A stretch of 13,583 nucleotides of DNA from Haloferacaceae archaeon. GTDB taxonomy: Archaea; Halobacteriota; Halobacteria; Halobacteriales; Haloferacaceae. Numbering within the stretch: the stretch's first letter is position 1; each line of letters begins with the position of its first letter. The translations under genes were made by a program, and so were the position numbers. Below the pieces are notes generated by a model. The model was not told the origin of the DNA, did not search any database, and saw only the letters and a list, made by a program, of their open reading frames with translations. Below are positions 1 through 6,336 of this stretch, piece after piece. The DNA is taken from assembly GCA_018609965.1 (NCBI GenBank), contig JAHENP010000119.1, positions 1 to 13,583 of the forward strand, written 5' to 3'.

Positions 1-163
1 ACACGCGTTCGACCGGTCGGTCGGCGAACCGCAACCCGGCGCGCAGATCGGTCGGGCGGGCCGGCGGCATGGCGAGGTCGTACAGCCCCGCGATCCGGTC
101 GAAGAAGCGAACGTCACCCGGGCCGTGGCGGGCGCCAGAGTCGCGTTCGTCGGTGTCTGTCAC
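1..163 (-). CDS. Class I SAM-dependent methyltransferase, N-terminal part (runs off the window)
   Basis: Only the first 54 codons are present; the gene continues beyond position 1. It starts at a GTG (163-161) and reads MTDTDERDSGARHGPG, then FFDRIAGLYDLAMPPARP and a stretch ending ADRPVERV. The pattern FFDRIAxLYDxxMPPA followed by a helix ending VERV is the usual lead-in to the glycine-rich SAM-binding motif of UbiE/COQ5-like methyltransferases, and that motif would lie just outside the window. Substrate cannot be told. It is divergent from the acetyltransferase at 222, with only 58 bp between the two start codons, so the two promoters must overlap. Family is fairly secure; function is open. 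Confidence 0.75.
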   Translation of the reverse strand, partial: MTDTDERDSGARHGPGDVRFFDRIAGLYDLAMPPARPTDLRAGLRFADRPVERV

Positions 164-221
164 GACTCCGGAGAGACGCCACGGACGCAAGTAGTTTGAT
201 CCGGGCACCCCACTGACGACC
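164..221. promoter_or_regulatory. Short divergent promoter region
   Basis: This 58-bp gap separates two outward-facing start codons. Its only A/T-rich stretch, AGTAGTTTGAT at about 190-200, sits 25-30 bp from both starts. It could therefore serve as the TATA-like element in each direction. No Shine-Dalgarno is seen on either side, as expected for leaderless transcripts. The box is weak and the assignment is inferred from spacing. Confidence 0.4.
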
Positions 222-857
222 GTGTACCACCGCGTGCTCGGCTGGCCACCCGAGGGGCCACAGCTCCGCCTGGACTACCGCGCGTTCGCCTACGCCGGGA
301 AGTTCCACACCCCCAACGCGGGCGTGGTCGTCACACTTGACCCGGAGGCGCGACCGACCGCGGCGTTGGATCTCGACGGCCCACCGCCCGCACCGGTCGA
401 CGATGTCGGGGGGGATCGGGCAGCAGACGAGTGGGTCGATCCCGACGACCCGGTCGTCGCGGCCGTCGCCTGCAACGCCGACCGCACCGACGAGTCGGTG
501 GTGTGGCTGCGGTACGTCACGGTCCGGCGGGACAGGCGCGGCGAGGGGATCGGGCCACGGCTGACCCGGTTCGTCGCGGCGCGTGCGCCCGAGCGGTTCG
601 AGACCGCCCGGATCGCGGTCAACAACCCGTTCTCGTACCACGCGCTCTGGAAGGCCGGCTTCGCCGACACCGGCCGCGAGACGGGGCTGGCCGAGCGGGT
701 GCTCGAACGACCGACGGACGCGGCCGCGCCAAACGACCCGGAGCGGTACCGTGCGGGGCTCCGGTCGTTTGGCGACCGCGACCTCTCGGCGGATGAGGTG
801 GCGTTTCTAGAGCACAAGCAGAAGGCTGGACCACCTGCGCGGATCGGTACAGAGTAG
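222..857 (+). CDS. GNAT family N-acetyltransferase
   Basis: A 211-residue acidic protein starting at GTG. Residues 95-112 contain WLRYVTVRRDRRGEGIGP, a good match to GNAT motif A (R-x-x-G-x-G/A), where the backbone binds the pyrophosphate of acetyl-CoA. Residues around 134-147 (NNPFSYHALWKAGF) match the motif B region where these enzymes have N-x-x-A-x-x-x-Y/W-x-x-x-GF. The first 90 residues (MYHRVLGWPPEGP, YAGKF) are not classical GNAT sequence and probably form a haloarchaea-specific N-terminal part. The acceptor substrate is unknown. The stop lies 8 bp from the stop of the convergent gene at 866. GTG at 222 was chosen because an A/T-rich box lies about 27 bp upstream. Confidence 0.75.
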   Translation: MYHRVLGWPPEGPQLRLDYRAFAYAGKFHTPNAGVVVTLDPEARPTAALDLDGPPPAPVDDVGGDRAADEWVDPDDPVVAAVACNADRTDESVVWLRYVTVRRDRRGEGIGPRLTRFVAARAPERFETARIAVNNPFSYHALWKAGFADTGRETGLAERVLERPTDAAAPNDPERYRAGLRSFGDRDLSADEVAFLEHKQKAGPPARIGTE

Positions 858-865
858 ATCGAGAG

Positions 866-1264
866 TTACAGGGTGTCAGCACCGGATTCGACGTAGTCGG
901 CCGCTTCGACGAGTCGTTTTTCTGGAATCCGGTAACCGCCTCTGTGCTTCGAGGGCTGGACCAATACGAGTTTGTCGAGATACCGCTTGGTTGCTGCTGT
1001 CGACAGTCCAATCTCTTCTGCGAGATCCCCGCAAGACAGCGTCGGTGTGTCGGTAAACCCGAGTTCTGCCGCCGCCCACTGCGCGAGGAGGAGTGCGACG
1101 ATCCGTTCTTTACTGTTCAGTGGCTGGAACCCGAGACCCTTTACCAGAGTCCCGTTTTCTGTGATGTTGACAACATCACTCAGAGCTTCTACGGCGCGCT
1201 CTTTACTAATCTGCCTGCGGTCGACGACCAACTCTTCAAGTGGGTCGTTTTCCCCAGCGCTCAT
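866..1264 (-). CDS. Small winged-helix DNA-binding protein, putative transcriptional regulator
   Basis: A 132-residue protein with an acidic N-terminus (MSAGENDPLEELVVDRRQIS). A middle segment reads PLNSKERIVALLLAQWAAAELG, and a helix-turn-helix follows at roughly residues 76-102 (LSCGDLAEEIGLSTAATKRYLDKL). After that comes a wing-like hairpin (KHRGGYRIPEKRL). The layout resembles small haloarchaeal wHTH proteins, but I do not recognise a named family and the target is unknown. A strong TATA box (TTTATAAAT) lies 21-32 bp upstream, so the transcript is probably leaderless. That box overlaps the TAA closing the reading frame that continues past the neighbouring membrane protein's amber codon. 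The segment is visibly less GC-rich than the flanking genes, which suggests accessory DNA. Confidence 0.6.
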   Translation of the reverse strand: MSAGENDPLEELVVDRRQISKERAVEALSDVVNITENGTLVKGLGFQPLNSKERIVALLLAQWAAAELGFTDTPTLSCGDLAEEIGLSTAATKRYLDKLVLVQPSKHRGGYRIPEKRLVEAADYVESGADTL

Positions 1265-1284
1265 GTGGTGTCGTTCCTCTGTTC

Positions 1285-1296
1285 GATTTATAAATC
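1285..1296 (-). promoter_or_regulatory. TATA box of the winged-helix gene
   Basis: The near-palindrome GATTTATAAATC centres about 26 bp upstream of the ATG at 1264, ideal for a leaderless haloarchaeal transcript. It is the best TATA match in the window. It also contains the in-frame TAA (1290-1288) that closes the extended frame of the upstream gene. Confidence 0.75.
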
Positions 1297-1500
1297 CTCG
1301 CTCGCTCCGTGTAAGTTCGCTGGCGGTGTGTTGTCCAGTTCGTCGCTGTACTCATCGGTCGAGGACAACAGCCCTTCGACGGTCGTTGCGGCCTCGGGCG
1401 CTACCACACACGAGAGTACGTGCTGTGATCCAGACCGTCGCCGAACGTAGTCATACTCGATACGAACGGTTGTTTCGATCGGGCACTCCTCGGCGTTCAG
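1288..1500 (-). pseudogene. In-frame continuation of the membrane protein beyond its TAG stop
   Basis: After the TAG at 1503-1501, the same frame continues for 70 sense codons to a TAA at 1290-1288. The translation begins LNAEECPIETTVRIEYDYV, is rich in D/E, has no lysine, and contains an alternating beta-strand-like stretch (TTVRIEYDYVRRR). This looks like genuine haloarchaeal protein rather than noise. I infer that the full gene once had about 257 codons (2061-1288) and that the amber codon either truncates it or is read through. Long open frames are common in GC-rich DNA, so openness alone proves little; composition is the main argument. Confidence 0.5.
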
Positions 1501-2061
1501 CTAAGTGAGCATCTGTTCGACACTCATCACAGTCGTGTCGACACCTCCGTCGGCTTCGCCGAGTTCGAACTGTCCGGTCATCTCCACTGTGTCGTTTCCA
1601 CCGGGGCGCAACACTTGTGCAGACGAGAACGGTTGTGTCATCCGAGCCCTCAGCGTCGCACGAGAAACACCGTGTGTACTACGCGTCTCGGTGACAACCG
1701 CCACACGCAGGTTTCGTGCGACACCCGTCCCGAGATTCGACAGTTTCAGCTCGATGCGGTCTCGCGTGACAACCCACTCGTCGACAAACACGTCCGGAAC
1801 GTGTTCGGCCTCCATCCACGCCTCCTGTCGCTGCTGGATCTTCGTCTGTTCCCGGTAGAGTAAGACCAGCGCGATCGTCAGCGTGATCGACCCGAACGCA
1901 CCGGTGACGTCCGCGAACGTAGCGATCTCGACCGGAAACCCGTCGGAGACGAGTTTGAGCACACCGAACACGTCCAGTGCCACGGCGACAGCCGGAGTGG
2001 AGACAGCACCGACAAGGACGATCAGAGGAAGCGAGCGAGCGAACTGTCTCTGAATCTCCAC
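1501..2061 (-). CDS. Two-helix membrane protein with extracytoplasmic-type beta domain, probably truncated by an amber codon
   Basis: A 186-residue protein starting at GTG. Residues 10-35 (SLPLIVLVGAVSTPAVAVAL) form the first hydrophobic segment. Residues 50-69 (TGAFGSITLTIALVLLYR) form the second, followed by a charged linker (EQTKIQQRQEAW). The remainder is soluble and strand-rich; IELKLSNLGTGVARNLRVAV resembles the N-x-G-x-G-x-A-x-N-L pattern common in haloarchaeal proteins with an Ig-like domain behind one or two helices. It ends VEQMLT at TAG, but the same frame continues with protein-like sequence to 1288. No enzymatic residues are recognised and the function is unknown. It lies upstream of, and on the same strand as, the winged-helix gene. 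A TATA box (2087-2094) sits at leaderless spacing. Confidence 0.6.
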   Translation of the reverse strand: MEIQRQFARSLPLIVLVGAVSTPAVAVALDVFGVLKLVSDGFPVEIATFADVTGAFGSITLTIALVLLYREQTKIQQRQEAWMEAEHVPDVFVDEWVVTRDRIELKLSNLGTGVARNLRVAVVTETRSTHGVSRATLRARMTQPFSSAQVLRPGGNDTVEMTGQFELGEADGGVDTTVMSVEQMLT

Positions 2062-2086
2062 ACCCCTGGTCTCCCTCCCAACTACG

Positions 2087-2094
2087 TATAAAAT
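2087..2094 (-). promoter_or_regulatory. TATA box of the membrane protein gene
   Basis: On the minus strand the bases read ATTTTATA, centred about 29 bp upstream of the GTG at 2061. The spacing supports both this start codon and a leaderless transcript. Confidence 0.65.
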
Positions 2095-2115
2095 TCTTGT
2101 AGGCTGTTCGACTAC

Positions 2116-3147
2116 TCAGTCCGCAGTCGCCGTCTCCTCGCCGAACACCGCAGGCGGCTCGCCGGGAAGCTCGGCGCGGTCGTGTGATCCGGTGAGGTCG
2201 ATGTCCGGACCAGTCGGGACGAGCCGCTTGGGGTTCAGCGACGTGTGACTGCTGAAGTAGTGGCGGGTGATGTGGTCGAGGTTCACCGTCTCCGCGATTC
2301 CGGGGGTCTGGTAGATGTCCTTTGTGTACCCCCAGAGGTTGTCGTACTCGTGGATCGCCCGGCGGTTACACCGGAAGTGGGTGTGGTAGACGTGGTCGAA
2401 CCGAACGAGTGTGACGAACATCGCTAGATCCGCCTCCGTCAGTTGGTCGCCGACGAGATAGCGCTGGTCGGCGAGGTGGTCGTCGTAGCGGTCTAAGGCG
2501 TCGAACAGTTCGTCGACCGCCTCGTCGTAGGCGTCCTGTGTCGTCGCGAAGCCGGCGCGGTAGACGCCGTTGTTGATGCTCGGGTAGACATCGGCGATCG
2601 TCTCGTCGATCTCCGCGCGGAGTGGCTCGGGGTACAGCTGCACGTCGTTGCCCAGCTCCGAGAAGCCGGTGTCGAACTGCCGCATGATCTCCTCGCTTTC
2701 GTTGTTGACGATCGTCTCCGTCTGTTTGTCCCACAACACCGGCACCGTCACGCGGCCGGTGTAGTCGGAGTCGGCGCGGCGGTACACGTCCCGGAGGTGT
2801 GACTCGCCGTACAACGGGTCCGGCTGTGCCTCGGAGAACTCCCACCCCTGGTCGTAGCGTTCCGGCTGGGTCAACGAGATCGACACGTGGTCTTCAAGCC
2901 CGTTCAGCCGCCGCGCCATCGCCGCGCGGTGGGCCCACGGACACGCCCGACAGATGTACAGGTGGTACCGCCCCGACTCCGGCTCGAACTCCGGTGTCGA
3001 TGTCGGCTCTGCGCCCGCCTCCGGCACGCTCCCGTCGATCCAGTTCCGGAAGTCCGTCACCGACCGTTGGAACTCGCCGTCGTCGTCCGTCTGCTTGAAG
3101 TCGACTTTCCACTCGCCGTCGACCAGCATGTTACGTCCCTCGCTCAT
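2116..3147 (-). CDS. Glutathionyl-hydroquinone reductase-like protein (YqjG/ECM4 family, Xi-class GST fold)
   Basis: A 343-residue protein. The thioredoxin-like domain carries YICRACPWAHR at residues 64-74; Cys69-Pro-Trp is the catalytic signature of this family, which reduces glutathionyl-hydroquinones through a mixed disulfide. The cis-proline region is TVPVLWD (134-140), followed by NNESEEIMRQFD. The helical C-terminal domain has the family hallmarks RFDHVYHTHFRCN (249-261), DNLWGYTKDIYQTPG (269-283) and VPTGP (310-314). Length fits the family. Haloarchaea generally make gamma-glutamylcysteine rather than glutathione, so the real thiol partner may differ (inference). The frame is open upstream to 3288, but ATG 3147 is preferred because a CTTAACC box lies 28 bp upstream and homologous sequence begins near residue 7 (MLVDGEW). 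Confidence 0.85.
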   Translation of the reverse strand: MSEGRNMLVDGEWKVDFKQTDDDGEFQRSVTDFRNWIDGSVPEAGAEPTSTPEFEPESGRYHLYICRACPWAHRAAMARRLNGLEDHVSISLTQPERYDQGWEFSEAQPDPLYGESHLRDVYRRADSDYTGRVTVPVLWDKQTETIVNNESEEIMRQFDTGFSELGNDVQLYPEPLRAEIDETIADVYPSINNGVYRAGFATTQDAYDEAVDELFDALDRYDDHLADQRYLVGDQLTEADLAMFVTLVRFDHVYHTHFRCNRRAIHEYDNLWGYTKDIYQTPGIAETVNLDHITRHYFSSHTSLNPKRLVPTGPDIDLTGSHDRAELPGEPPAVFGEETATAD

Positions 3148-3171
3148 TACCTGATTGTTGGGGCGCGACCG

Positions 3172-3178
3172 GGTTAAG
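3172..3178 (-). promoter_or_regulatory. TATA-like box of the GST-family gene
   Basis: CTTAACC on the minus strand is centred 28 bp upstream of the ATG at 3147. It supports that start over the longer open frame reaching 3288. Confidence 0.5.
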
Positions 3179-3200
3179 CCGTCCGTCCGGTTGTGTCGGT

Positions 3201-3276
3201 GATACCGCCGTCTCAACCCCCCGAACACACCACCAAGTCGTATGAGCGTCAACGCAGCGTTCGACGGATTCGCTGA
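3201..3276 (+). pseudogene. Relic copy of the thi4 promoter and first codons
   Basis: This stretch repeats the region 3911-3989 just before and inside the intact thi4. The 22 bases 3229-3250 are identical to 3942-3963, including ATGAGCGTC. By eye about 48 of 57 positions match across 3220-3276. A shorter match (GATACCGC against GACACCGC) lies further upstream after a 3-base offset. Translation from ATG 3242 gives MSVNAAFDGFAE, against [12 protein letters not shown] in Thi4, after which similarity stops. The 40-codon frame ends at 3364 and is not a credible gene. The element probably marks a former thi4 5' end separated from the living gene by later insertion or duplication. Confidence 0.7.
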
Positions 3277-3363
3277 GCAGTGGCTCACTGGATTCGCCTC
3301 ATCGAGTCACAGTTTCCACAAGCTGAATACCACCACTTCACGTTCGGATATACGACGTAAGTA

Positions 3364-3370
3364 GTTATAC
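3364..3370 (+). promoter_or_regulatory. TATA box of the small membrane protein gene
   Basis: GTTATAC is centred 27 bp upstream of the ATG at 3394, consistent with leaderless transcription. A second A/T-rich run (TTCTATACATA, 3377-3387) is too close to the start to be the main box. Confidence 0.55.
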
Positions 3371-3393
3371 GTCTGTTCTATACATACTAAGCT

Positions 3394-3831
3394 ATGAGAT
3401 TACCCGACCGGCTACAACAGAAGGAAGACTGGTGGTGGTACAGTGTCGGCGGCGGTCTGTTCGTTTTCTTGGCGACGGCAATGAGATACTGGCAGACGGG
3501 CTCAAAGATGTCGCCCATCGTAATCGTGGTTGCTGCGCTCGTCGTTGGGTACACGGCGAAACGTCGCTCCGCGTACGACGGCAGGCTCGGGGCCCGCGTC
3601 GGCGTTGTCGGGGGGTTTCCGGTTCTTTTGGAGAGCTACGACAGCGTCGTGTACATCCTCGGACTGTCGTATACACCGATGCTCACGGTGGCAAATCTCG
3701 TGTTCCTTGCCGCATTTGTGGGCTTCGTGTTCGGCGTGGCCGCGTTGCTCGGGGAGGTGGGCGCGAAGGTTGGGTACCGACTAGCGGGCCGAACTGATCG
3801 GAGCCGTCGTGCGTCTCACAGCCACCAGTGA
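3394..3831 (+). CDS. Small integral membrane protein, DUF5518-like
   Basis: A 145-residue hydrophobic protein with about four membrane segments. They lie at residues 15-30 (YSVGGGLFVFLATAM), 39-53 (MSPIVIVVAALVVGY), 66-90 (LGARVGVVGGFPVLL and onward) and 97-120 (VANLVFLAAFVGFVFGVAAL). A basic/His C-terminal tail follows (RTDRSRRASHSHQ). The motif GYTAKRRSAYDGRLGARVGVVGG resembles haloarchaeal DUF5518-type proteins, where a glycine-rich helix pair follows G-Y-x-A. This family link is tentative. There are no catalytic residues to read. The gene sits between the thi4 relic and the intact thi4, and its codons are more A/T-rich than those of neighbours, which suggests later arrival at this site. 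Confidence 0.55.
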   Translation: MRLPDRLQQKEDWWWYSVGGGLFVFLATAMRYWQTGSKMSPIVIVVAALVVGYTAKRRSAYDGRLGARVGVVGGFPVLLESYDSVVYILGLSYTPMLTVANLVFLAAFVGFVFGVAALLGEVGAKVGYRLAGRTDRSRRASHSHQ

Positions 3832-3922
3832 CCAGCGCCGATCCGAGTGACCGACCGGAGCCCGAGTAGTCACCGTCGGCTCGGCGTTCGTTTCGACGAC
3901 TCGCTGTAGCGACACCGCAACT

Positions 3923-3930
3923 CTTGTTAC
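3923..3930 (+). promoter_or_regulatory. Probable thi4 promoter box
   Basis: CTTGTTAC is centred 28 bp upstream of the thi4 ATG (3955). The relic copy has lost this A/T-rich core (CGTCTCAACC at the corresponding place). I see no sequence resembling a TPP riboswitch upstream; the leader is too short for one. Confidence 0.45.
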
Positions 3931-3954
3931 CACCCAGACATACCACCAAGTCGT

Positions 3955-4887
3955 ATGAGCGTCGACTCAGACTTCGACGGGTTCGCGGACGTGAGCGAGG
4001 CGGACGTGACACAGGAGATCACCAAGGAGTGGAGCGAGGAGCTCCTCGACTTCTCGGACACGGAGGTGATCGTCGTCGGCGGCGGTCCCTCGGGACTGAC
4101 CGCGGCCAAGGAGCTGGCAGAGCGGGGTGTCGACGTGATGGTCGTCGAGAAGAACAACTACCTCGGCGGTGGGTTCTGGCTCGGCGGCTTCCTGATGAAC
4201 AAGGTGACGGTACGCGACCCGGCACAGTCGATCCTCCGGGAGCTTGGTGTCCCGTTCCAGGAGACGGACACCGAGGGGTTGTTCCTCGCGGACGGCCCGC
4301 AGGCGTGTTCCGGGCTCATCAACGCCGCGTGTAACGCCGGCGCGAAGATGCAGAACATGACGGAGTTCACCGACGTGGTCGTCCGCGAGGACCACCGCGT
4401 CGGCGGGATCGTGATGAACTGGACGCCGGTCCACGCGCTCCCGCGGGAGATCACCTGTGTCGACCCTGTGGCGGTGGAGGCGGATCTCGTCATCGACGCG
4501 ACGGGCCACGACGCGGTCGTCGTCTCGAAGCTGGACGAACGCGACGTGCTCGACGCGCCGGGCGTCCAACACGCCAAGGAGAACAACACGGGAATGGACG
4601 AGACCGACGACGACAGCTACGGCGCGCCGGGGCACGACTCGCCGGGCCATGACTCGATGTGGGTCGGTGAGAGCGAGGATCAGGTCGTCGAGAACACGGG
4701 GAAGGTCCACGACGGGCTGATCGCCTCCGGGATGGCGACGGCGACCACCTACGGTCTCCCGCGGATGGGGCCGACGTTCGGGGCGATGCTCGTGTCGGGC
4801 AAGCGTGCCGCACAGGCCGCCATCGACGAGTTGGGTGTCGACGCCAGCGCGGTCGACGTGACCCCGTCGGCGCCTGCCGACGACTGA
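3955..4887 (+). CDS. thi4: Thiamine thiazole synthase Thi4
   Basis: A 310-residue protein matching Thi4 along its length. Thi4 builds the thiazole moiety of thiamine (ADP-thiazole) from NAD and glycine plus sulfur. The Rossmann dinucleotide motif is [19 protein letters not shown] (38-56), with the adenosine-ribose acidic residue in VVEKNN (63-68). [15 protein letters not shown] (70-84) is a family signature. The conserved DATGHD is at 181-186 and [10 protein letters not shown] lies near the C-terminus. Cys168 (REITCVDPV) occupies the position of the sulfur-donor cysteine of yeast Thi4 (Cys205) and of Haloferax Thi4, where this cysteine is known to be essential. Methanogen-type enzymes have histidine there and use free sulfide. 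This copy therefore looks like the single-turnover type (inference). ATG 3955 fits the upstream promoter spacing. Confidence 0.95.
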   Translation: MSVDSDFDGFADVSEADVTQEITKEWSEELLDFSDTEVIVVGGGPSGLTAAKELAERGVDVMVVEKNNYLGGGFWLGGFLMNKVTVRDPAQSILRELGVPFQETDTEGLFLADGPQACSGLINAACNAGAKMQNMTEFTDVVVREDHRVGGIVMNWTPVHALPREITCVDPVAVEADLVIDATGHDAVVVSKLDERDVLDAPGVQHAKENNTGMDETDDDSYGAPGHDSPGHDSMWVGESEDQVVENTGKVHDGLIASGMATATTYGLPRMGPTFGAMLVSGKRAAQAAIDELGVDASAVDVTPSAPADD

Positions 4888-4961
4888 CGCGACCAGTTAC
4901 AGACGGCCGACGCGTTCGATTGCAGTGGCGTGTTCAGCCGCCGACCACGGCCGGAGCGTCG

Positions 4962-5345
4962 TCACATTCCGGCTGACTGGTTGTACTCGTAGTCGCCAAA
5001 GCCCAACACCGGGTAGAAGAGGAACCCGAGGAGGGTGAGTCCCAGACCGAACACAGTTCCTTTCCCGAAGGCGCGGCCGACGCCGGCGTTGATCCGGTAC
5101 ACCGCGTAGAGATTCACGATCGGGACGAACAACAACACCAGCCACCACCACGCGTTGTCACCGATCTTGAGCATGATGTAGAGGTTGTACACCGGGATCA
5201 GCGCCTTCCATCCGGCGTGGCCGGCCTTACTGAACACTGCCCAGATTCCGGCGACCTGGGCCAGAGCGATCAACAGTTGTACTGCGATCCCCAAGCCCCC
5301 GGGGGTCGATGCCTGGAGTGGCGGGAGTACACTGACGAGCGACAT
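4962..5345 (-). CDS. DUF5684-like small membrane protein
   Basis: A 127-residue protein. Residues 15-40 form the first membrane helix. The signature follows: HAGWKALIPVYNLYIMLKI, then DNAWWWLVLLFVPIVNLYAVY (helix 2), then GRAFGKGTVFGLGLTLLGFLFYPVLGFGDYEY (helix 3). The W-K-A-x-I-P-x-Y-N and F-x-P-I-V-N motifs, with FGKG before the last helix, are typical of DUF5684 proteins found across bacteria and archaea; their function is not established. The frame is open to 5432, but ATG 5345 is chosen because TCTTTACC (5374-5367) lies about 25 bp upstream and the extra residues are not family-like. It is convergent with thi4, with 74 bp between stops. Confidence 0.75.
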   Translation of the reverse strand: MSLVSVLPPLQASTPGGLGIAVQLLIALAQVAGIWAVFSKAGHAGWKALIPVYNLYIMLKIGDNAWWWLVLLFVPIVNLYAVYRINAGVGRAFGKGTVFGLGLTLLGFLFYPVLGFGDYEYNQSAGM

Positions 5346-5366
5346 ACGATAACGAGTGTGTTCACC

Positions 5367-5374
5367 GGTAAAGA
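5367..5374 (-). promoter_or_regulatory. TATA-like box of the DUF5684-like gene
   Basis: TCTTTACC on the minus strand is centred about 25 bp upstream of ATG 5345, at leaderless spacing. Confidence 0.5.
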
Positions 5375-5488
5375 CACTGTCGGAGTTTGTCTCTCCGTGT
5401 AAACTACTCAGATCACAGTCGACAGAAATCACTGCCGAAACGGCGTCTTGTGGAAAGGCGTCAGTGATCGCCCGAGCGACCCGGACGG

Positions 5489-5495
5489 CTTTTTT
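5489..5495 (+). promoter_or_regulatory. T-rich promoter box of the DUF5806-like gene
   Basis: CTTTTTT is centred 28 bp upstream of the GTG at 5521. The position is that of the archaeal TATA element although the run is homopolymeric. Two other genes here (glycosyltransferase at 10659, methyltransferase at 11856) have similar T-runs at the same spacing. Confidence 0.5.
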
Positions 5496-5520
5496 GTCCG
5501 CTCGTCGCTAACCCGACGAC

Positions 5521-6249
5521 GTGACCGACGACACCACACAGGATCGGCTCGGTGACGAGACGATATCGGACGAAGCGGGGGGGTCAGAAGACGACAAGTC
5601 GGCGGCCACAGACGAGCCGGCCAACGCAGACGAGTCCGCGGCCGCAGATGACGATCAAGGAGATGTACCGGGGCCGGATGTCGGAGCGGCGGCGACCGGA
5701 GGAACGGAAGAGACAACCGGAGACGTACCGACAGACGTGGCCCGCTACGACCGGTTCCAGAAGATGGACCGTGCGGAGTACGACCGCGTCAACGAGTTTC
5801 TCCGGGAGCGGACGTACGTCACCGCCCGGGAGTGGGCTATCGCGCGGCTGTGTGCAGACTTCCGGACGGAGACGGGCGTCGAGATGACGAAGATTGGGGA
5901 GAATCTCCCGGAGCTGGTCCCCTTCATGACGGACACGTACACGCCGCAGGCGGTCAACCAGGCGCGCCACTCCTTCGAGGAGAAGGTGCGACAGTCCGGC
6001 GCGACGTTTCTGTACGGCGCGATGTCCGGCTTCTTCACCGCCGAGGATCTCGACGAGCTGATGTACGACGTGACGGAGATCGCCAAGTTCCTCCTAGAGG
6101 TGGAGGGGGTCGATCTGGCCGTCGAGGAGGAGTTGGAGGCAGAAGACCGAATCTCCTCGGTGATGCGTGAGGTGCAGGAGGCCAGCGCCGAGGTGCGCGG
6201 CGAGGAGGTGAAGTGTCCAGAGTGTGGTCACGTCCACGAACCAGAGTAG
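5521..6249 (+). CDS. Conserved haloarchaeal protein, DUF5806-like, with C-terminal Cys/His knuckle
   Basis: A 242-residue protein starting at GTG. Residues 1-70 are a low-complexity acidic tail (D, E, A, T, G), probably disordered. The compact core from about 72 begins DVARYDRFQKMDRAEYDRVN and includes FLRERTYVTAREWAIARLCA, GVEMTKIGENLPELVPFM and QAVNQARHSFEEKVRQSG. I associate this with the haloarchaeal DUF5806 family from memory. Its function is unknown; the helical content and TYVTAREWAIARLCADF could suit a nucleic-acid or protein-binding helix bundle. The end KCPECGHVHEPE (residues 231-242) has a C-x2-C-x-H-x-H pattern that could hold zinc. The next gene begins 87 bp downstream. Confidence 0.7.
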   Translation: MTDDTTQDRLGDETISDEAGGSEDDKSAATDEPANADESAAADDDQGDVPGPDVGAAATGGTEETTGDVPTDVARYDRFQKMDRAEYDRVNEFLRERTYVTAREWAIARLCADFRTETGVEMTKIGENLPELVPFMTDTYTPQAVNQARHSFEEKVRQSGATFLYGAMSGFFTAEDLDELMYDVTEIAKFLLEVEGVDLAVEEELEAEDRISSVMREVQEASAEVRGEEVKCPECGHVHEPE

Positions 6250-6336
6250 ACGAGTCGGTCGCGGCGCGCTCGTTGTCGGCCGACGGGGTCGACACAGACC
6301 GGAGCAGTTTCGAACACGAAGCCGTTACCACCGGCC

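Noticed and set aside
944..1450. Plus-strand frames of 168-178 codons across 944-1508
   Set aside because: They are antisense to the winged-helix gene, Ser/Arg/Cys-rich, and without motif or promoter.
3148..3288. 47-residue N-terminal extension of the GST-family protein
   Set aside because: It runs antisense through the thi4 relic and lacks family similarity, and the promoter-like box at 3172-3178 would lie inside it.
3322..3340. Third copy of the thi4 upstream motif (AATACCACCA)
   Set aside because: Only about nine bases agree before the match is lost, which is within chance.
3242..3364. 40-codon ORF beginning MSVNAAFDGFAE
   Set aside because: Only the first dozen codons resemble Thi4; the rest is featureless, so it is recorded as a relic and not as a gene.
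5482..5500. CGGAC/GTCCG inverted repeat around T6 as a terminator or operator
   Set aside because: The arms are only 5 bp and the T-run is better explained as the promoter box of the gene at 5521.
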